Shown here in pieces: positions 1-9,000 of a stretch of DNA of 64,000 bases. The stretch covers positions 310,001 to 374,000 of the forward strand of contig CAWBUW010000012.1 in the NCBI GenBank assembly GCA_963792075.1. The letters run 5' to 3'. Source of the DNA: CAWBUW01 sp963792075 (GTDB lineage: Bacteria; Chloroflexota; Anaerolineae; Anaerolineales; UBA4823). Both the position numbers and the translations under genes were made by a program. Every line of letters starts with the position of its first letter. The stretch's first letter is position 1. The notes below the pieces were generated by a model that worked only from the letters and a program-made list of their open reading frames with translations, ran no database searches and was not told where the DNA came from.

Positions 1-852
1 TCCCTGATCCGGGATGTAGATATCGTTGACATCTGCTCGCCTACTCACTTGCATGCGGAGATGGCGCTGCAAGCATCCGCGGCAGGAAAACACGTTGTAT
101 GCGAGAAACCGCTGGCGCGTACCACCGAGCAGGCGCGGCAGGTGCTGGCTGCCTGTCGTAAAGCCGGAGTACAGCTCCTGGTAGCGCATGTGGTGCGCTT
201 TTTCCCCGAATATGCGCTGGCGCAGCAGGCTATCGCTGCGGGGCAGATCGGGAAGTTGGGGGTAGTGCGCCTGCACCGGGGCAGCTACCGCCCAAAGAAA
301 CCCACTGGCAACTGGTTCCTGGATGAGGCCAAATCGGGCGGGATCCTGATGGACCTGATGATCCACGATTTCGATTACGCCCGCTGGGTAGCAGGCGAGG
401 TTGTGACCGTATCTGCGCAACGGGTTTCGACCCTCCATCCGGATGCACCGGTAGATTATGGACTGGTGGTGCTAACGCATCGCTCCGGGACACTCTCACA
501 CGTTTCCGGAGCCTGGGCCTACCCGCCGCCTACTTTCCGTACACATCTCGAGATTGCCGGAGACCATGGGTTGATCGAGTTCGACTCGGATGGCACGGCC
601 CCGGTCACCAACCTGATCCTAAAAACGGGTGGGGCAGATGCGCCAGACGTGGCGCTGCCCGGCAGCCCGGTGAGCGAAAGCCCTTATACCACTCAGATCA
701 AGGAATTCTACGCCGCACTGGCAGAGGGGAAACCGGTGCGCATCCAGGCAACCGATGGGCTGGCGGCGGTGCAGATTGCCGAGGCAGCGATCCAATCCGC
801 ACAATCCGGCCAACCGGTGCACATCCAGCCTTTGGAGGAGGCGCTGCCATGA
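1..852 (+). CDS. Gfo/Idh/MocA-family oxidoreductase (5' truncated by window)
   Basis: The reading frame is open from base 1, so the gene starts outside the window. The visible part begins inside the Rossmann NAD(P)-binding domain: a DVDIVDICSPTHLHAE strand-turn, then the family hallmark VVCEKPLART (E-K-P, where K is the usual catalytic/nicotinamide lysine). The C-terminal alpha/beta substrate domain follows, with GGILMDLMIHDFDYARW containing the D-x-x-x-H type active-site segment. About 284 residues are visible; the family is usually 330-380. Its stop overlaps the start of the next paralogue by 4 bases (ATGA), so the two are co-transcribed and translationally coupled. These enzymes oxidise or reduce sugars, inositols and similar polyols; the substrate cannot be told from sequence. 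Confidence 0.93.
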   Translation, partial: SLIRDVDIVDICSPTHLHAEMALQASAAGKHVVCEKPLARTTEQARQVLAACRKAGVQLLVAHVVRFFPEYALAQQAIAAGQIGKLGVVRLHRGSYRPKKPTGNWFLDEAKSGGILMDLMIHDFDYARWVAGEVVTVSAQRVSTLHPDAPVDYGLVVLTHRSGTLSHVSGAWAYPPPTFRTHLEIAGDHGLIEFDSDGTAPVTNLILKTGGADAPDVALPGSPVSESPYTTQIKEFYAALAEGKPVRIQATDGLAAVQIAEAAIQSAQSGQPVHIQPLEEALP

Positions 853-1847
853 AGATCGGCATCCTCTCCTTTGCACACCACCATGGCGAGGCTTATATTG
901 CTAATTTACGACGCATTCCAGGCGTCGAGCTGCTGGGCGTGGCAGACGAAGATAACGCGCGCGGCCAGGCACTGGCTGCGCAGCATGAGGCGATTTTCTT
1001 CCCTTCGTACGAGGCGCTGCTGGAAGCGCGTCCGGACGGCGTGATCATTTGCAGCGAGAATAACCATCATCGCCCGCTGGTTGAGTTGGCCGCGGCAGCC
1101 GGGGCGCACGTGCTGTGCGAAAAGCCGCTGGCAACCACGCTGGCGGACGCGCAGGCTATCGTAGATGCGTGCAACAAGGCCGGCGTGCTGCTGATGACTG
1201 CCTTCCCGATGCGCTTCAGCCCGCCGCTGCTCGAGCTCAAGACCCGTTTACAGGCAGGCGATTTTGGGCAGGTGTACTGCTTCAACGCCACCAACCAGGG
1301 CGAGTTACCAAGCAAGCACCGTGCCTGGTTTGTCGACCCCAAGCTGGCTGGCGGCGGCGCAATTATGGATCACACCGTGCACTTGGTAGATATCATGCGC
1401 TGGTTCCTGGGCGCGGAGGTGGCATCTGTCTACGCTCAAAGCAACCGCATTTTCCACGCGGATGAAGTGCAGGTCGAGACAGGTGCATTGGAAATGCTGA
1501 CCTTCACTGACGGCACGTTTGCCACGATTGACGCCAGTTGGAGCCGCCCGCCTTACTGGCCCACCTGGGGCGGGCTGACCTTTGAAATGGTCACGCAGCG
1601 CGGTGCTGTGGTGGTAGATGCCTTCCGCCAGAACCTCACAATCTACAGCCACGACTGGCAGCGCGCCGGTTGGGCCTTCTGGGGTTCGGACATGAACCAG
1701 GCAATGATCAGCGAGTTTGCGGCGGCGATTCAAGCCCAGCGCCCGCCGCTCGTCAGCGGTCTGGATGGTCTGCGGGCTGTTGAGGCAGCGCTGGCTGCCT
1801 ATAAATCGGCGAAGAACGGCAAGGTGATCGTCGTAAGGGCGGGGTAG
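849..1847 (+). CDS. Gfo/Idh/MocA-family oxidoreductase
   Basis: A complete 332-residue NAD(P)-dependent dehydrogenase of the Gfo/Idh/MocA family. The N-terminal Rossmann fold begins MKIGILSFAHHHGEAYI, and the E-K-P motif is in VLCEKPLATTLADAQ near residue 90. The C-terminal domain carries GGGAIMDHTVHLVDIMRWFLG, the conserved D-H segment. It overlaps the upstream paralogue by ATGA, which suggests a two-gene dehydrogenase pair acting on one carbohydrate or inositol-like substrate, though which is unknown. The stop codon is followed within a few bases by a piece of the MITE-like repeat described at 1851-1886. Confidence 0.93.
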   Translation: MKIGILSFAHHHGEAYIANLRRIPGVELLGVADEDNARGQALAAQHEAIFFPSYEALLEARPDGVIICSENNHHRPLVELAAAAGAHVLCEKPLATTLADAQAIVDACNKAGVLLMTAFPMRFSPPLLELKTRLQAGDFGQVYCFNATNQGELPSKHRAWFVDPKLAGGGAIMDHTVHLVDIMRWFLGAEVASVYAQSNRIFHADEVQVETGALEMLTFTDGTFATIDASWSRPPYWPTWGGLTFEMVTQRGAVVVDAFRQNLTIYSHDWQRAGWAFWGSDMNQAMISEFAAAIQAQRPPLVSGLDGLRAVEAALAAYKSAKNGKVIVVRAG

Positions 1848-1850
1848 CCT

Positions 1851-1886
1851 CTTCCTTTGTTTCTTTTTGGACAACCCCGAACACCT
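1851..1886. repeat. Solo end of the 146-bp MITE-like palindrome
   Basis: The first 22 bases here (CTTCCTTTGT then TTCTTTTTGGAC) are identical to 29041-29062, inside the right arm of the palindromic element at 28936-29081. The similarity continues more weakly through a C-rich stretch (ACAACCCCGAACACC versus ACTGCCCCAGAACCC). No second arm is seen nearby, so this is a half or decayed copy. It lies directly behind the stop codon of the second oxidoreductase and just ahead of the trpS promoter. Confidence 0.7.
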
Positions 1887-1896
1887 GAAATTTCTC

Positions 1897-1924
1897 TTGA
1901 CATGGCCTCCGAATCTTTTATAAT
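1897..1924 (+). promoter_or_regulatory. Consensus promoter of the trpS T-box transcript
   Basis: TTGACA (1897-1902) and TATAAT (1919-1924), both perfect sigma-70 hexamers, are separated by 16 bases. Predicted transcription start is near 1931, just ahead of the T-box stem I. Confidence 0.85.
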
Positions 1925-1934
1925 GTGTCTAACA

Positions 1935-2262
1935 ACATAACAAAAGACGATGAAAAGGACGAGTACGCACTGAAACGGCTGTCCAGAGAGCAGGGAAGGG
2001 TGAGAACCTGCCTGTACGCCAGAGCGAAATGGACCTTGGAGTTGCAGGGCAAACGAACCACACGGTTCCAGTAGCCTGCGCCGGAGCTGCCACCGTTACC
2101 AGGGCAAAGGATGTCGGTTTCCACTGTAAAAGCCCGCATCCGCGAGAGTGTGGCTGGCACCTTCCCCCGTCGTCAACACCGGCGGGGTTTTGTTTGACTG
2201 CCACAAACCAGGGTGGTACCACGAGAGTCCCTTCTCGTCCCTCGGGACGAAAAGGGATTCGT
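1935..2262 (+). promoter_or_regulatory. T-box leader controlling trpS (tRNA-Trp sensing)
   Basis: A canonical T-box riboswitch. Stem I landmarks appear in order: the AGAGAGCAGGG region near 1985 and GGTGAGAACCTGC near 2000. A specifier segment GAAATGGACCTTGGAG follows, in which TGG at 2030-2032 sits at the expected specifier position and reads tRNA-Trp. The T-box proper, AGGGTGGTACCACG, is at 2210-2223 and pairs with the uncharged tRNA acceptor end. It is followed at once by a 17-bp terminator hairpin (2225-2260) with one mismatch and a U-rich tail. Uncharged tRNA-Trp should favour the antiterminator and raise trpS expression. T-boxes are commonest in Firmicutes but are known in Chloroflexi. 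Confidence 0.93.
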
Positions 2263-2266
2263 TTGT
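2225..2266 (+). terminator. Intrinsic terminator of the trpS T-box
   Basis: The arms GAGTCCCTTCTCGTCCC and GGGACGAAAAGGGATTC form a 17-bp stem with one C/A mismatch and one G-U pair, then GTTTGTTCT. The T-box bases directly upstream compete with the left arm to form the antiterminator. Confidence 0.88.
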
Positions 2267-2282
2267 TCTAAGGAGTGTTTCA

Positions 2283-3296
2283 ATGAGCGATCCACGCAAA
2301 ATCTCTCTTTCCGGGATCAAGCCTACCGGTACGCCCCACCTGGGCAACTACCTGGGCATGATCAAGCCCGGCCTCGAGCTGGCCAGGACCTACCGCGCCC
2401 TGTACTTCATCGCCGATTATCACGGGCTGACCACCGTGCGCGACGGCAAAGAGTTTGAGCGCATGACCTACGACGTGGCCGCAGTCTGGCTGGCGCTGGG
2501 GATGGACCCCCAGGAAGTGGTCTTCTTCCGCCAATCTGATATCCCGGAGCTATTCGAGCTAACCTGGATACTGGCTTGCTTTACGCCCAAGGGCCTGCTC
2601 AACCGCGCCCACGCTTACAAGGCCGCGGTAGATATAAACCTGCGCGCTGAGCGTGATCCGGATGAGGGGGTTAACATCGGCTTGTACACTTATCCCGTGC
2701 TGATGGCCTCTGATATCCTGCTCTATGGCAGCCACATCGTGCCTGTCGGCGAAGACCAGCGCCAGCATGTAGAGATCGCCCGTGATATCGCCTTAGCCTT
2801 CAACAACAACTATGGCAATATCCTGACCATTCCTGAAGCAGTGATTCAGGAAACCGTGTCGACCATCCCCGGCATCGATGGACGCAAGATGAGCAAAAGC
2901 TACGACAACGTGATCCCGATCTTCGCTCCAGCCAGCCAGGTGCGCAAGCGCGTCATGAGCATCGTCACCGACTCGCGCCCGCCAGAAGAACCGAAGAACC
3001 CGGACGAGGACAACGTTTACAACATCTACAAGCACTTTGCCGAGCCAGAGGAAGTAGCCGCGATGCGCCAGCGGTACCTGGCAGGTGGCTTTGGCTATGG
3101 CGAGGTAAAGCAGGAGCTGTTCCGGGTGCTCGACCGGCGCTTTGGCGAAGCACGGCTGCGCTATGATGCTTACGTGAAAGACCGCGCCTACCTGGACAAG
3201 ATGCTGCTGGAAGCCTCTGAAAAAGCCCGCGCCATTGCCGCGCCGCTGATGCGCAAAGTACGCAAGGCCGTAGGGGTACGCTATAACCGGCCATAA
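2283..3296 (+). CDS. trpS: Tryptophanyl-tRNA synthetase
   Basis: Charges tRNA-Trp with tryptophan in the cytosol. The ATG at 2283 is chosen because AAGGAG lies just upstream and because the protein then starts MSDPRKISLSGIKPTGTPHLGNYLG, typical of the class I enzyme; this gives 337 residues, the usual length. The HIGH-like motif is PHLGNYLG (about residue 20), and the KMSKS loop appears intact in GIDGRKMSKSYDN near residue 200. It stands alone downstream of a Trp-specific T-box, so its level should follow tRNA-Trp charging. A longer in-frame extension back to 2148 would run through the T-box and is not credible. Confidence 0.97.
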   Translation: MSDPRKISLSGIKPTGTPHLGNYLGMIKPGLELARTYRALYFIADYHGLTTVRDGKEFERMTYDVAAVWLALGMDPQEVVFFRQSDIPELFELTWILACFTPKGLLNRAHAYKAAVDINLRAERDPDEGVNIGLYTYPVLMASDILLYGSHIVPVGEDQRQHVEIARDIALAFNNNYGNILTIPEAVIQETVSTIPGIDGRKMSKSYDNVIPIFAPASQVRKRVMSIVTDSRPPEEPKNPDEDNVYNIYKHFAEPEEVAAMRQRYLAGGFGYGEVKQELFRVLDRRFGEARLRYDAYVKDRAYLDKMLLEASEKARAIAAPLMRKVRKAVGVRYNRP

Positions 3297-3304
3297 ACCA
3301 TCCG

Positions 3305-3403
3305 ATGGATTGGCTGCTGGAGGGCGAGCCCTGGATCGCGCATCGCACGCGGCTCGAGGCGGAGATACCATACATCCGACAAACTCCCCTCAAAATAGCT
3401 TGA
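3305..3403 (+). pseudogene. Short 32-codon ORF, possible remnant of a Chloroflexi hypothetical protein
   Basis: An ATG at 3305 opens 32 codons beginning MDWLLEGEPWIAHRTRLEAE and ends in a TGA that overlaps the -35 box of the tRNA promoter. The opening resembles, from memory, the N-terminus of longer uncharacterised Anaerolineae proteins (DWLLEGEPW...RTRLD). Here the frame stops early, so it is probably the truncated head of such a gene rather than a working one. No ribosome binding site is obvious, and the function is unknown. Confidence 0.35.
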
Positions 3404-3428
3404 CAAGACTCGGTCATGTCGTTAAAAT
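3400..3428 (+). promoter_or_regulatory. Promoter of the tRNA-Phe/Gly/Cys operon
   Basis: TTGACA (3400-3405), a 17-base spacer and TAAAAT (3423-3428) lie about 30 bases ahead of the first mature tRNA. Confidence 0.85.
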
Positions 3429-3460
3429 TAGCGGGCAATTGGCAAGTAAATCGGTAGCCG

Positions 3461-3533
3461 GCCGAGATAGCTCAGTTGGTAGAGCACGCGACTGAAAATT
3501 GCGGTGTCGCCAGTTCGATCCTGGCTCTCGGCA
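3461..3533 (+). tRNA. tRNA-Phe (GAA)
   Basis: The acceptor stem GCCGAGA pairs with TCTCGGC, followed by discriminator A. The D-arm is TAGCTCAGTTGGTAGAGCA, the anticodon loop CTGAAAA has GAA at 3494-3496 (position 34), and the T-arm is CCAGTTCGATCCTGG. CCA is not encoded. First gene of a three-tRNA transcript. Confidence 0.97.
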
Positions 3534-3558
3534 CTCTCGGCCAGCTTAGGCCGAACTT

Positions 3559-3631
3559 GCGGGCGTGGTTCAGTTGGTAGAATGCTTCCTTGCCAAGGAA
3601 GAGGTCGTGGGTTCGAGTCCCATCGCCCGCT
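3559..3631 (+). tRNA. tRNA-Gly (GCC)
   Basis: The acceptor GCGGGCG pairs with CGCCCGC, discriminator T. The anticodon loop TTGCCAA has GCC at 3592-3594, and the T-arm carries GGTTCGAGTCC. CCA is not encoded. It follows tRNA-Phe by 25 bases. Confidence 0.97.
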
Positions 3632-3732
3632 CTCGCGTAGGCTGATAGCAGATGGCAGTCAAACAGCCGTCGCTGTCAGCCGACTTTTAACAGTACAGTT
3701 TTTTGTCCCGTCGAAAAATAAATAGTCAATAT

Positions 3733-3803
3733 GGCGTCGTGGCCAAGTGGCAAGGCAAGGGTCTGCAAAACCCTGATCACGGGTCCAAATCCCGTCGACG
3801 CCT
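3733..3803 (+). tRNA. tRNA-Cys (GCA)
   Basis: The acceptor GGCGTCG pairs with CGACGCC, discriminator T. The anticodon loop CTGCAAA has GCA at 3765-3767. The short 71-base form has a compact D-loop (GTGGCCAAGTGGCAAGGCA), as usual for tRNA-Cys. CCA is not encoded. Last gene of the tRNA transcript, just before a terminator. Confidence 0.97.
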
Positions 3804-3808
3804 CTAAG

Positions 3809-3844
3809 AAAATCTGCGCTTAAGGATAAGCGCAGATTTTGCTT
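3809..3844 (+). terminator. Terminator of the tRNA operon
   Basis: A perfect 14-bp stem (AAAATCTGCGCTTA, loop AGGA, TAAGCGCAGATTTT) lies six bases beyond tRNA-Cys. The A- and T-rich outer ends let it work in both directions, which suits its place between the tRNAs and the convergent beta-helix gene. Confidence 0.9.
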
Positions 3845-3893
3845 AAGCAGCCTTTGCAGCCTGCTTTTCATTTGTTATATCTGGTCCTACCTT

Positions 3894-5825
3894 CTAAGGT
3901 GTTTTGATCACCAGTGGCAGGAAAATATAAGCGCCATTTGGCCCGGTGAGGTAAGGCCGGTAGAGCACCGGCCCGTTCAAGGCACTGCCTGTACCGCCGG
4001 GGTTATCACCAACGGTTGGACCACTGGCAGCCCCCCACCAATTGTAAGCTGCCATTACGGGCTGAGCAGAACCATTATTGATGGCATAACCACCGATGGT
4101 CCCATAAAACTTGCTCCTGTTGACTTGAACAGACTGGGTGGCCAGCTCAGCAGAAAGCAGGGTCGCAAGACCCAGGTTGGGCAGGATTTCTATTGCATCA
4201 TGAGAACTGTTACGTAGGGTACAGCGTTCAAAGATCACATCAGCATTATCGATACTCACCATACTGCTGCCGCCATATCCGCCGTATTCAATGGTAGCGT
4301 AAGCAAACTGGCCTACGGCGTGCCGATCAGGCGTGCCCACAAAGTTCAGCCCAGCCCAAAGGCCGGGTGTAGGCGTCTCGCCCGTGAAGAGAATGGGATT
4401 CAATGCCGTGCCGAGGGCCGTCAGGGTGCCTCGAACGGTTATGTCTCTGGTCTCTCCCAAAAGGACCGTCACTCCCGGCTCGATGTTCAGCGTGCCGGTG
4501 GGAGCAACTGTCACGGAACCGTAAAAGAGGTCGTAGGTATTAATGCCTGACTTCGACCAGGTGTGCACATCTGACATGATCCCGCCCTCGATACCGATGG
4601 TATTGCTCAGGTTACCGGAGGCGGTCAGGTCATCCAGGGTAAACTTGGCGTCGGCGTCGATTACATCCATGGCGTATTTCTGGTTATTGGTGAGCAGGCT
4701 GGCGGTCATAGTGAACGACGATCCATGATCCAGGCACACCCCGCTGTCCTGGCTGCCATCCAACTGGCTGTTCGCGACTGATACATCTCCGTAAGTCACA
4801 TACAAGCCACAGTTTCCGAAGAACCCTCCTTTGGTAATGGAGACATAATTGAGCACGTTGTTGGTGCTCGGGTTGAGATCCGTTCCCGCGATTGCGATCC
4901 CCGACCAACCGCTGGCAGGATCGGCAGGGTCAAAGTGGACATTCTGGCTCGCAGTGGCATTTGCCCTCAGCGTGCCTTCCACATCCAAGCCATCGTTGCC
5001 GGGCTGTGCCAGCACTTGCACGCCTGGTTCGATGGTCAGCACGCTGTCGGGGCCCACAATTGTTTGTAGGATCAAGTAAGGCAGCCCCATATTCTCCCAG
5101 GTATGCGCACCATGCAGTGTGGCGCTATTGATCGCCACCAGGTTGCCGCCATAGAGCAGTAATGCACCGTTACCGCTGGCTGTAAGATTCGATAGCACCG
5201 GGTTGACGCTACCATCTTCGAAATTGACTGCGTAACCCTGATTGTTCGTGAAGCTGGAGTCGTAGATATTGGCGACACCCTGGGCGCCAGCATTATCACC
5301 CAATATGCCATCGCCTGGGCTGTTATTGAACTGGCTGTGGTAAACATCGGCCTTGGCATAAGAGAGTGAAAGGTTGGCTGCCGACCCTGAGCCCGAAAGC
5401 CCACCGCCATCCAGGATGACATATTCCAGATCGGAACCCTGGTTGAAATCGGCAGCGGTTCCGTTAATGACAATCCCGGCCCATGGGCCGACCGTGTTGT
5501 GAAACAGGATGGGCTTGGCGGCTGTTCCCAGGGCGACCAGCTTGCCATCGACCTCAAATAGATAGTTTAACCCGGTGCCGGAGTTACCATTTACCTCCAC
5601 GCCGGCTGCAATAGTCAGGGTAACGCCTGGATTGACGATGACAAAGCTATCGACCAGCCAGGGGTTGCCCGCTTCTGTCCAGGTGGTATCGGTAGTGATG
5701 TAATGCGGAGCAATTGTCCCAACCGCAGACTGGGCATGCCCCTGGAACAGGCCGGTCAGCACAAGAGCGAGCAGGCTGGCCAAATGGATCAGGCGTATTT
5801 TAGGAAATTGCGGATAGTTTTTCAT
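3894..5825 (-). CDS. Secreted right-handed parallel beta-helix protein
   Basis: A 643-residue exported protein. The start at 5825 gives an N-terminal signal peptide (MKNYPQFPKIRLIHLASLLALVLTG.. then cleavage-like GHAQSA) and has GGTAAAGAG upstream; a longer frame to 5936 adds a lysine-rich run and no ribosome site. The body is built of repeated short strands such as VNPGVTLTIAAGVEV, IEPGVQVLA and IEPGVTVLL, with capping phrases like GLWAGLNFVGT. This is the pattern of right-handed beta-helix (pectate-lyase-like or adhesin) repeats. No catalytic signature is visible. The C-terminus reads YIFLPLVIKTP; a similar FFPIILR stretch occurs in the secreted protease at 27400-28821. Likely a cell-surface or extracellular structural or carbohydrate-binding protein. 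Confidence 0.82.
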   Translation of the reverse strand: MKNYPQFPKIRLIHLASLLALVLTGLFQGHAQSAVGTIAPHYITTDTTWTEAGNPWLVDSFVIVNPGVTLTIAAGVEVNGNSGTGLNYLFEVDGKLVALGTAAKPILFHNTVGPWAGIVINGTAADFNQGSDLEYVILDGGGLSGSGSAANLSLSYAKADVYHSQFNNSPGDGILGDNAGAQGVANIYDSSFTNNQGYAVNFEDGSVNPVLSNLTASGNGALLLYGGNLVAINSATLHGAHTWENMGLPYLILQTIVGPDSVLTIEPGVQVLAQPGNDGLDVEGTLRANATASQNVHFDPADPASGWSGIAIAGTDLNPSTNNVLNYVSITKGGFFGNCGLYVTYGDVSVANSQLDGSQDSGVCLDHGSSFTMTASLLTNNQKYAMDVIDADAKFTLDDLTASGNLSNTIGIEGGIMSDVHTWSKSGINTYDLFYGSVTVAPTGTLNIEPGVTVLLGETRDITVRGTLTALGTALNPILFTGETPTPGLWAGLNFVGTPDRHAVGQFAYATIEYGGYGGSSMVSIDNADVIFERCTLRNSSHDAIEILPNLGLATLLSAELATQSVQVNRSKFYGTIGGYAINNGSAQPVMAAYNWWGAASGPTVGDNPGGTGSALNGPVLYRPYLTGPNGAYIFLPLVIKTP

Positions 5826-6017
5826 AATTCTCTTTACCTTCTTTTTTTTGGGCGAGGTTTTAAAATTTGGGATGTTTTCTGCTTCAGCGAGTCGAACAAT
5901 GGTACGCACCACTGCGCGTGGGGCAGCACTCCCCAATAGGATAACAGGCCAGTCTCTCGCCAGTTTCTCTAACCGGAGCGAATTGTTGCCAAACCCCCCT
6001 GCAATTTTTCTGTCGAG

Positions 6018-9000
6018 TTATTTACCCGACCGGCCGCGCAGTATGGCTTTTAGCCGCTCAGCTGCTTCCCCCTGCAAGGCGGCGATGTCAGTCGACAGAG
6101 TGCGTGGACTAACCCCCAGGGCTTGCGCTAGATGTTCGTAGGCTGGTGAAGCCTCTTGTTGAGTGGCTTCCTCAAGCAGGCGCAGCAAACGCGCCCTGCG
6201 GCGCGCCACCTTGCTGCGTATCGCGCCATCCTCCGGGGCTGCCACCGTCCAGGTCACTTCGACCCATTCATCAGGCCGCGGTGGGCGGCCAAGCGGTGTG
6301 CCGGTACGCGGCAAACGCATGCTGATTCGGTTTGGATGGGTTTTCTGCCAGGCTTCCCGGATGGCGCAGTGCTCGCGCACCTGCTCCCAGCTCATTTTTT
6401 GATCTTCAGGAGGCAGGCCGGATATCATATCCATCAGTCCCTGGTAAGCCTGTTCTATAGCCTGGCGCGCTTCGGCCACGCGTCCCAATGCGGTTAAGGT
6501 TTTGTAAAGGGTATAAAATGCCCGGTAGGGAGGCTTTTTCCCTGAAGTGTGTGCGATGGCTTCCTGGGCGGATGGAATAGCCTCTTCTGCCTGTCCAGAG
6601 GCCAACAGGTATTCCGCTCGTAAAGTTTGCAGGTCACCTACAAAACAAGAGATGTTTAACTGTTTACAAAGTGCCTCCGCCAGCTCCAGATTCCACCGAG
6701 CGGCCTCCATATTACCGCAGGCCAATTCTAACCAGACCATGGACTGGGAAATCTCGATTACTTTCAGATCGTTGTGGGCAGCCTGTTGAATTACCAGGGC
6801 GCTTTCCATGTGCTGGCGGGCTTTATCCAGTTTTCCAACACCGAGCAAAGATTGCCCCAAATTCTTCAGGCACATGCCTTCCTGCACTCGTTCGCCAATC
6901 GTTCGTGCCAGCGCCAGACCAGCAGCAGCCTCTTGTATGGCTGCCGGATAATTTCCGATATACCGGGCATAGGCGTAGGAAAGATTTGAGTGCATGCTAC
7001 ATTCCAGGCGCGGTTCGCCCACCGCCTGGCAAATAATCAGCGCGCCCTGTAAAAGGTGAATCCCCTCCCCTACCTGGCCGAGCGCTAGTAGAATCAGCCC
7101 AAGTCCCTGGGATGCGTACACCTCCCCAGCCCGGTAGCCGATCGAGCGGCAGATCTCCAGCGCGCGGCGGTAATACCGGAGGCTGTCCTCAAGTGTCCAA
7201 TCATAATTCGACAACACCCCCAAAATTGTCAGGAGATCAGCACATCTCGGCTGATCACCAAGTGCCTCGAACAACGCCAGTACTGATTCAAATTCGCGGC
7301 GAGCGGAGGCGCGTTGCTCTGTTTTTGCCAGGACATTTGCCAGGCGGCTGCGGGCATTCGCCTCGCCATATTGATCTCCTGTCTGCTGGTACCGGCCGAC
7401 CGCGTCCTGCAGGCAGGCGAGGGCTTGCTTTTTGTCGCCAGCGATATCGAAAACGATACCTAGCGAAACCAGTGCGGCTGCCTGGAGCGATAGGTTGCCC
7501 TGGCCCTCGGCCCAAGATAACACCTGGCCAGCCGTCGATTCTGCTTCCGCATAACGGCCGGTGGACACCAGGAAATCGAGTAGCAACGGATCGAGCTTCG
7601 ACCGTTGGGCTGGAAGGTCCCCGGCCAATTGGGTCATGAGACGGAGGTCGCGCTGCATAAGATGGGGGTCACCTAAGATGCTGACCACCTTCACCCGCAT
7701 TTCAAGCAGGTTGAAGCGCTCTTCCACAGTTGCCTGGGCCGGTTCGGCGCAAGCCAGGGCCTCATTCAAATGCCGGAGGGCATTGGCATACGCGTTGACA
7801 TTCTTGGCTTGCTGGGCGGCTTGCTGGTGATAATGCATTGCCTGCGGCCATACCTGCCCGCGGGTGAAATGGTAGGCCAGGTTATCAAGCTGCCAGGGAG
7901 ATGCAGCTTCAAATGCTCGCGCCACGGCGGTGTGCAATGCCTGCCGCCGGGCAGGCTCCAGGCTGTCATAAATGACCTGGCGGATCTTGTCGTGGCGGAA
8001 CTGGTAGGCCTGGGGCGTTTCTACCAACAGGCGGCGTTTGACGAACTCTTGCAAGGCGTCAATCCAGGTTTGAGCTCCTACCAATCCCAGGCAGGCCAGT
8101 TGTTCGAAATTAAAAGTCTGCCCTAATACGGAGAGGACTTCGATCAGCGCTTGCAAATCGGTCGGAAGTTGCTCCAGACGGCGTAGGATCACCTGCTCAA
8201 CGGCGGGCGGTAGAGGCAATTCCGCCTCTTCCATTTGTGAATCGTACGGCGTGTTCCAATTCCCATCACTATTCTGGCGTAAAACCCCTTCGTCGTACAA
8301 GCTGCGCAACGTTTCCAGGATAAAAAGTGGATTGCCGGAGGTCTGTTCATACAGCCGCGCGGCGAAGGCGGGTGTTGGGTCGCCTGCTCCTACGCTGGCC
8401 TGGATCAACTGGCGGGCTGCCTGTTCATCCAGGCCATTCAGCGACAGCCGCCCGCGTAGGATTGTTAAGGGTAGGGCGGATAATTTAGCCTGCAGGTCTG
8501 GCTGAGATTGGATCTCCTCACCTCGATAACTGAGCAGCAAGACCACGCCTGAGCGCTCCAGGTAAGCGGGCAACTGTAACAACATCATCTGCGTGTCCGC
8601 ATCGGCCCAATGGATATCATCGACGATCACAATCAAGGGTCTTATCCGGGCCCAGGCGATTAACAAGCGGGCCAGGCCTTCCTGGAGGCGTTTCTTGGCG
8701 TGACCAGCTTCCAGGGTCGGCAGCGGCTCACGTGGGGCCAGGTTTTCCACCAGTTGGGGCAGCACAGGCTGTAGCGTCTGCAGCCAGAGCGGTTCTACCA
8801 GGTGCTGCAATTGTTCGACGCGCAAAGAGGTCAGCCCGCTTTTCAGGGCTTCGATGAGTGCCCCTGACGGGAGGGCAGGCTCGAGCGGCCTGGCTTTACC
8901 CCACAGCACCTGGCAGCCGCGCCATTCGAGATCGCGAGTGGTTTCTTGCAGCAGGCGTGTCTTACCTATACCTGCCTCGCCTTCCAATAAAATTAGGCTG

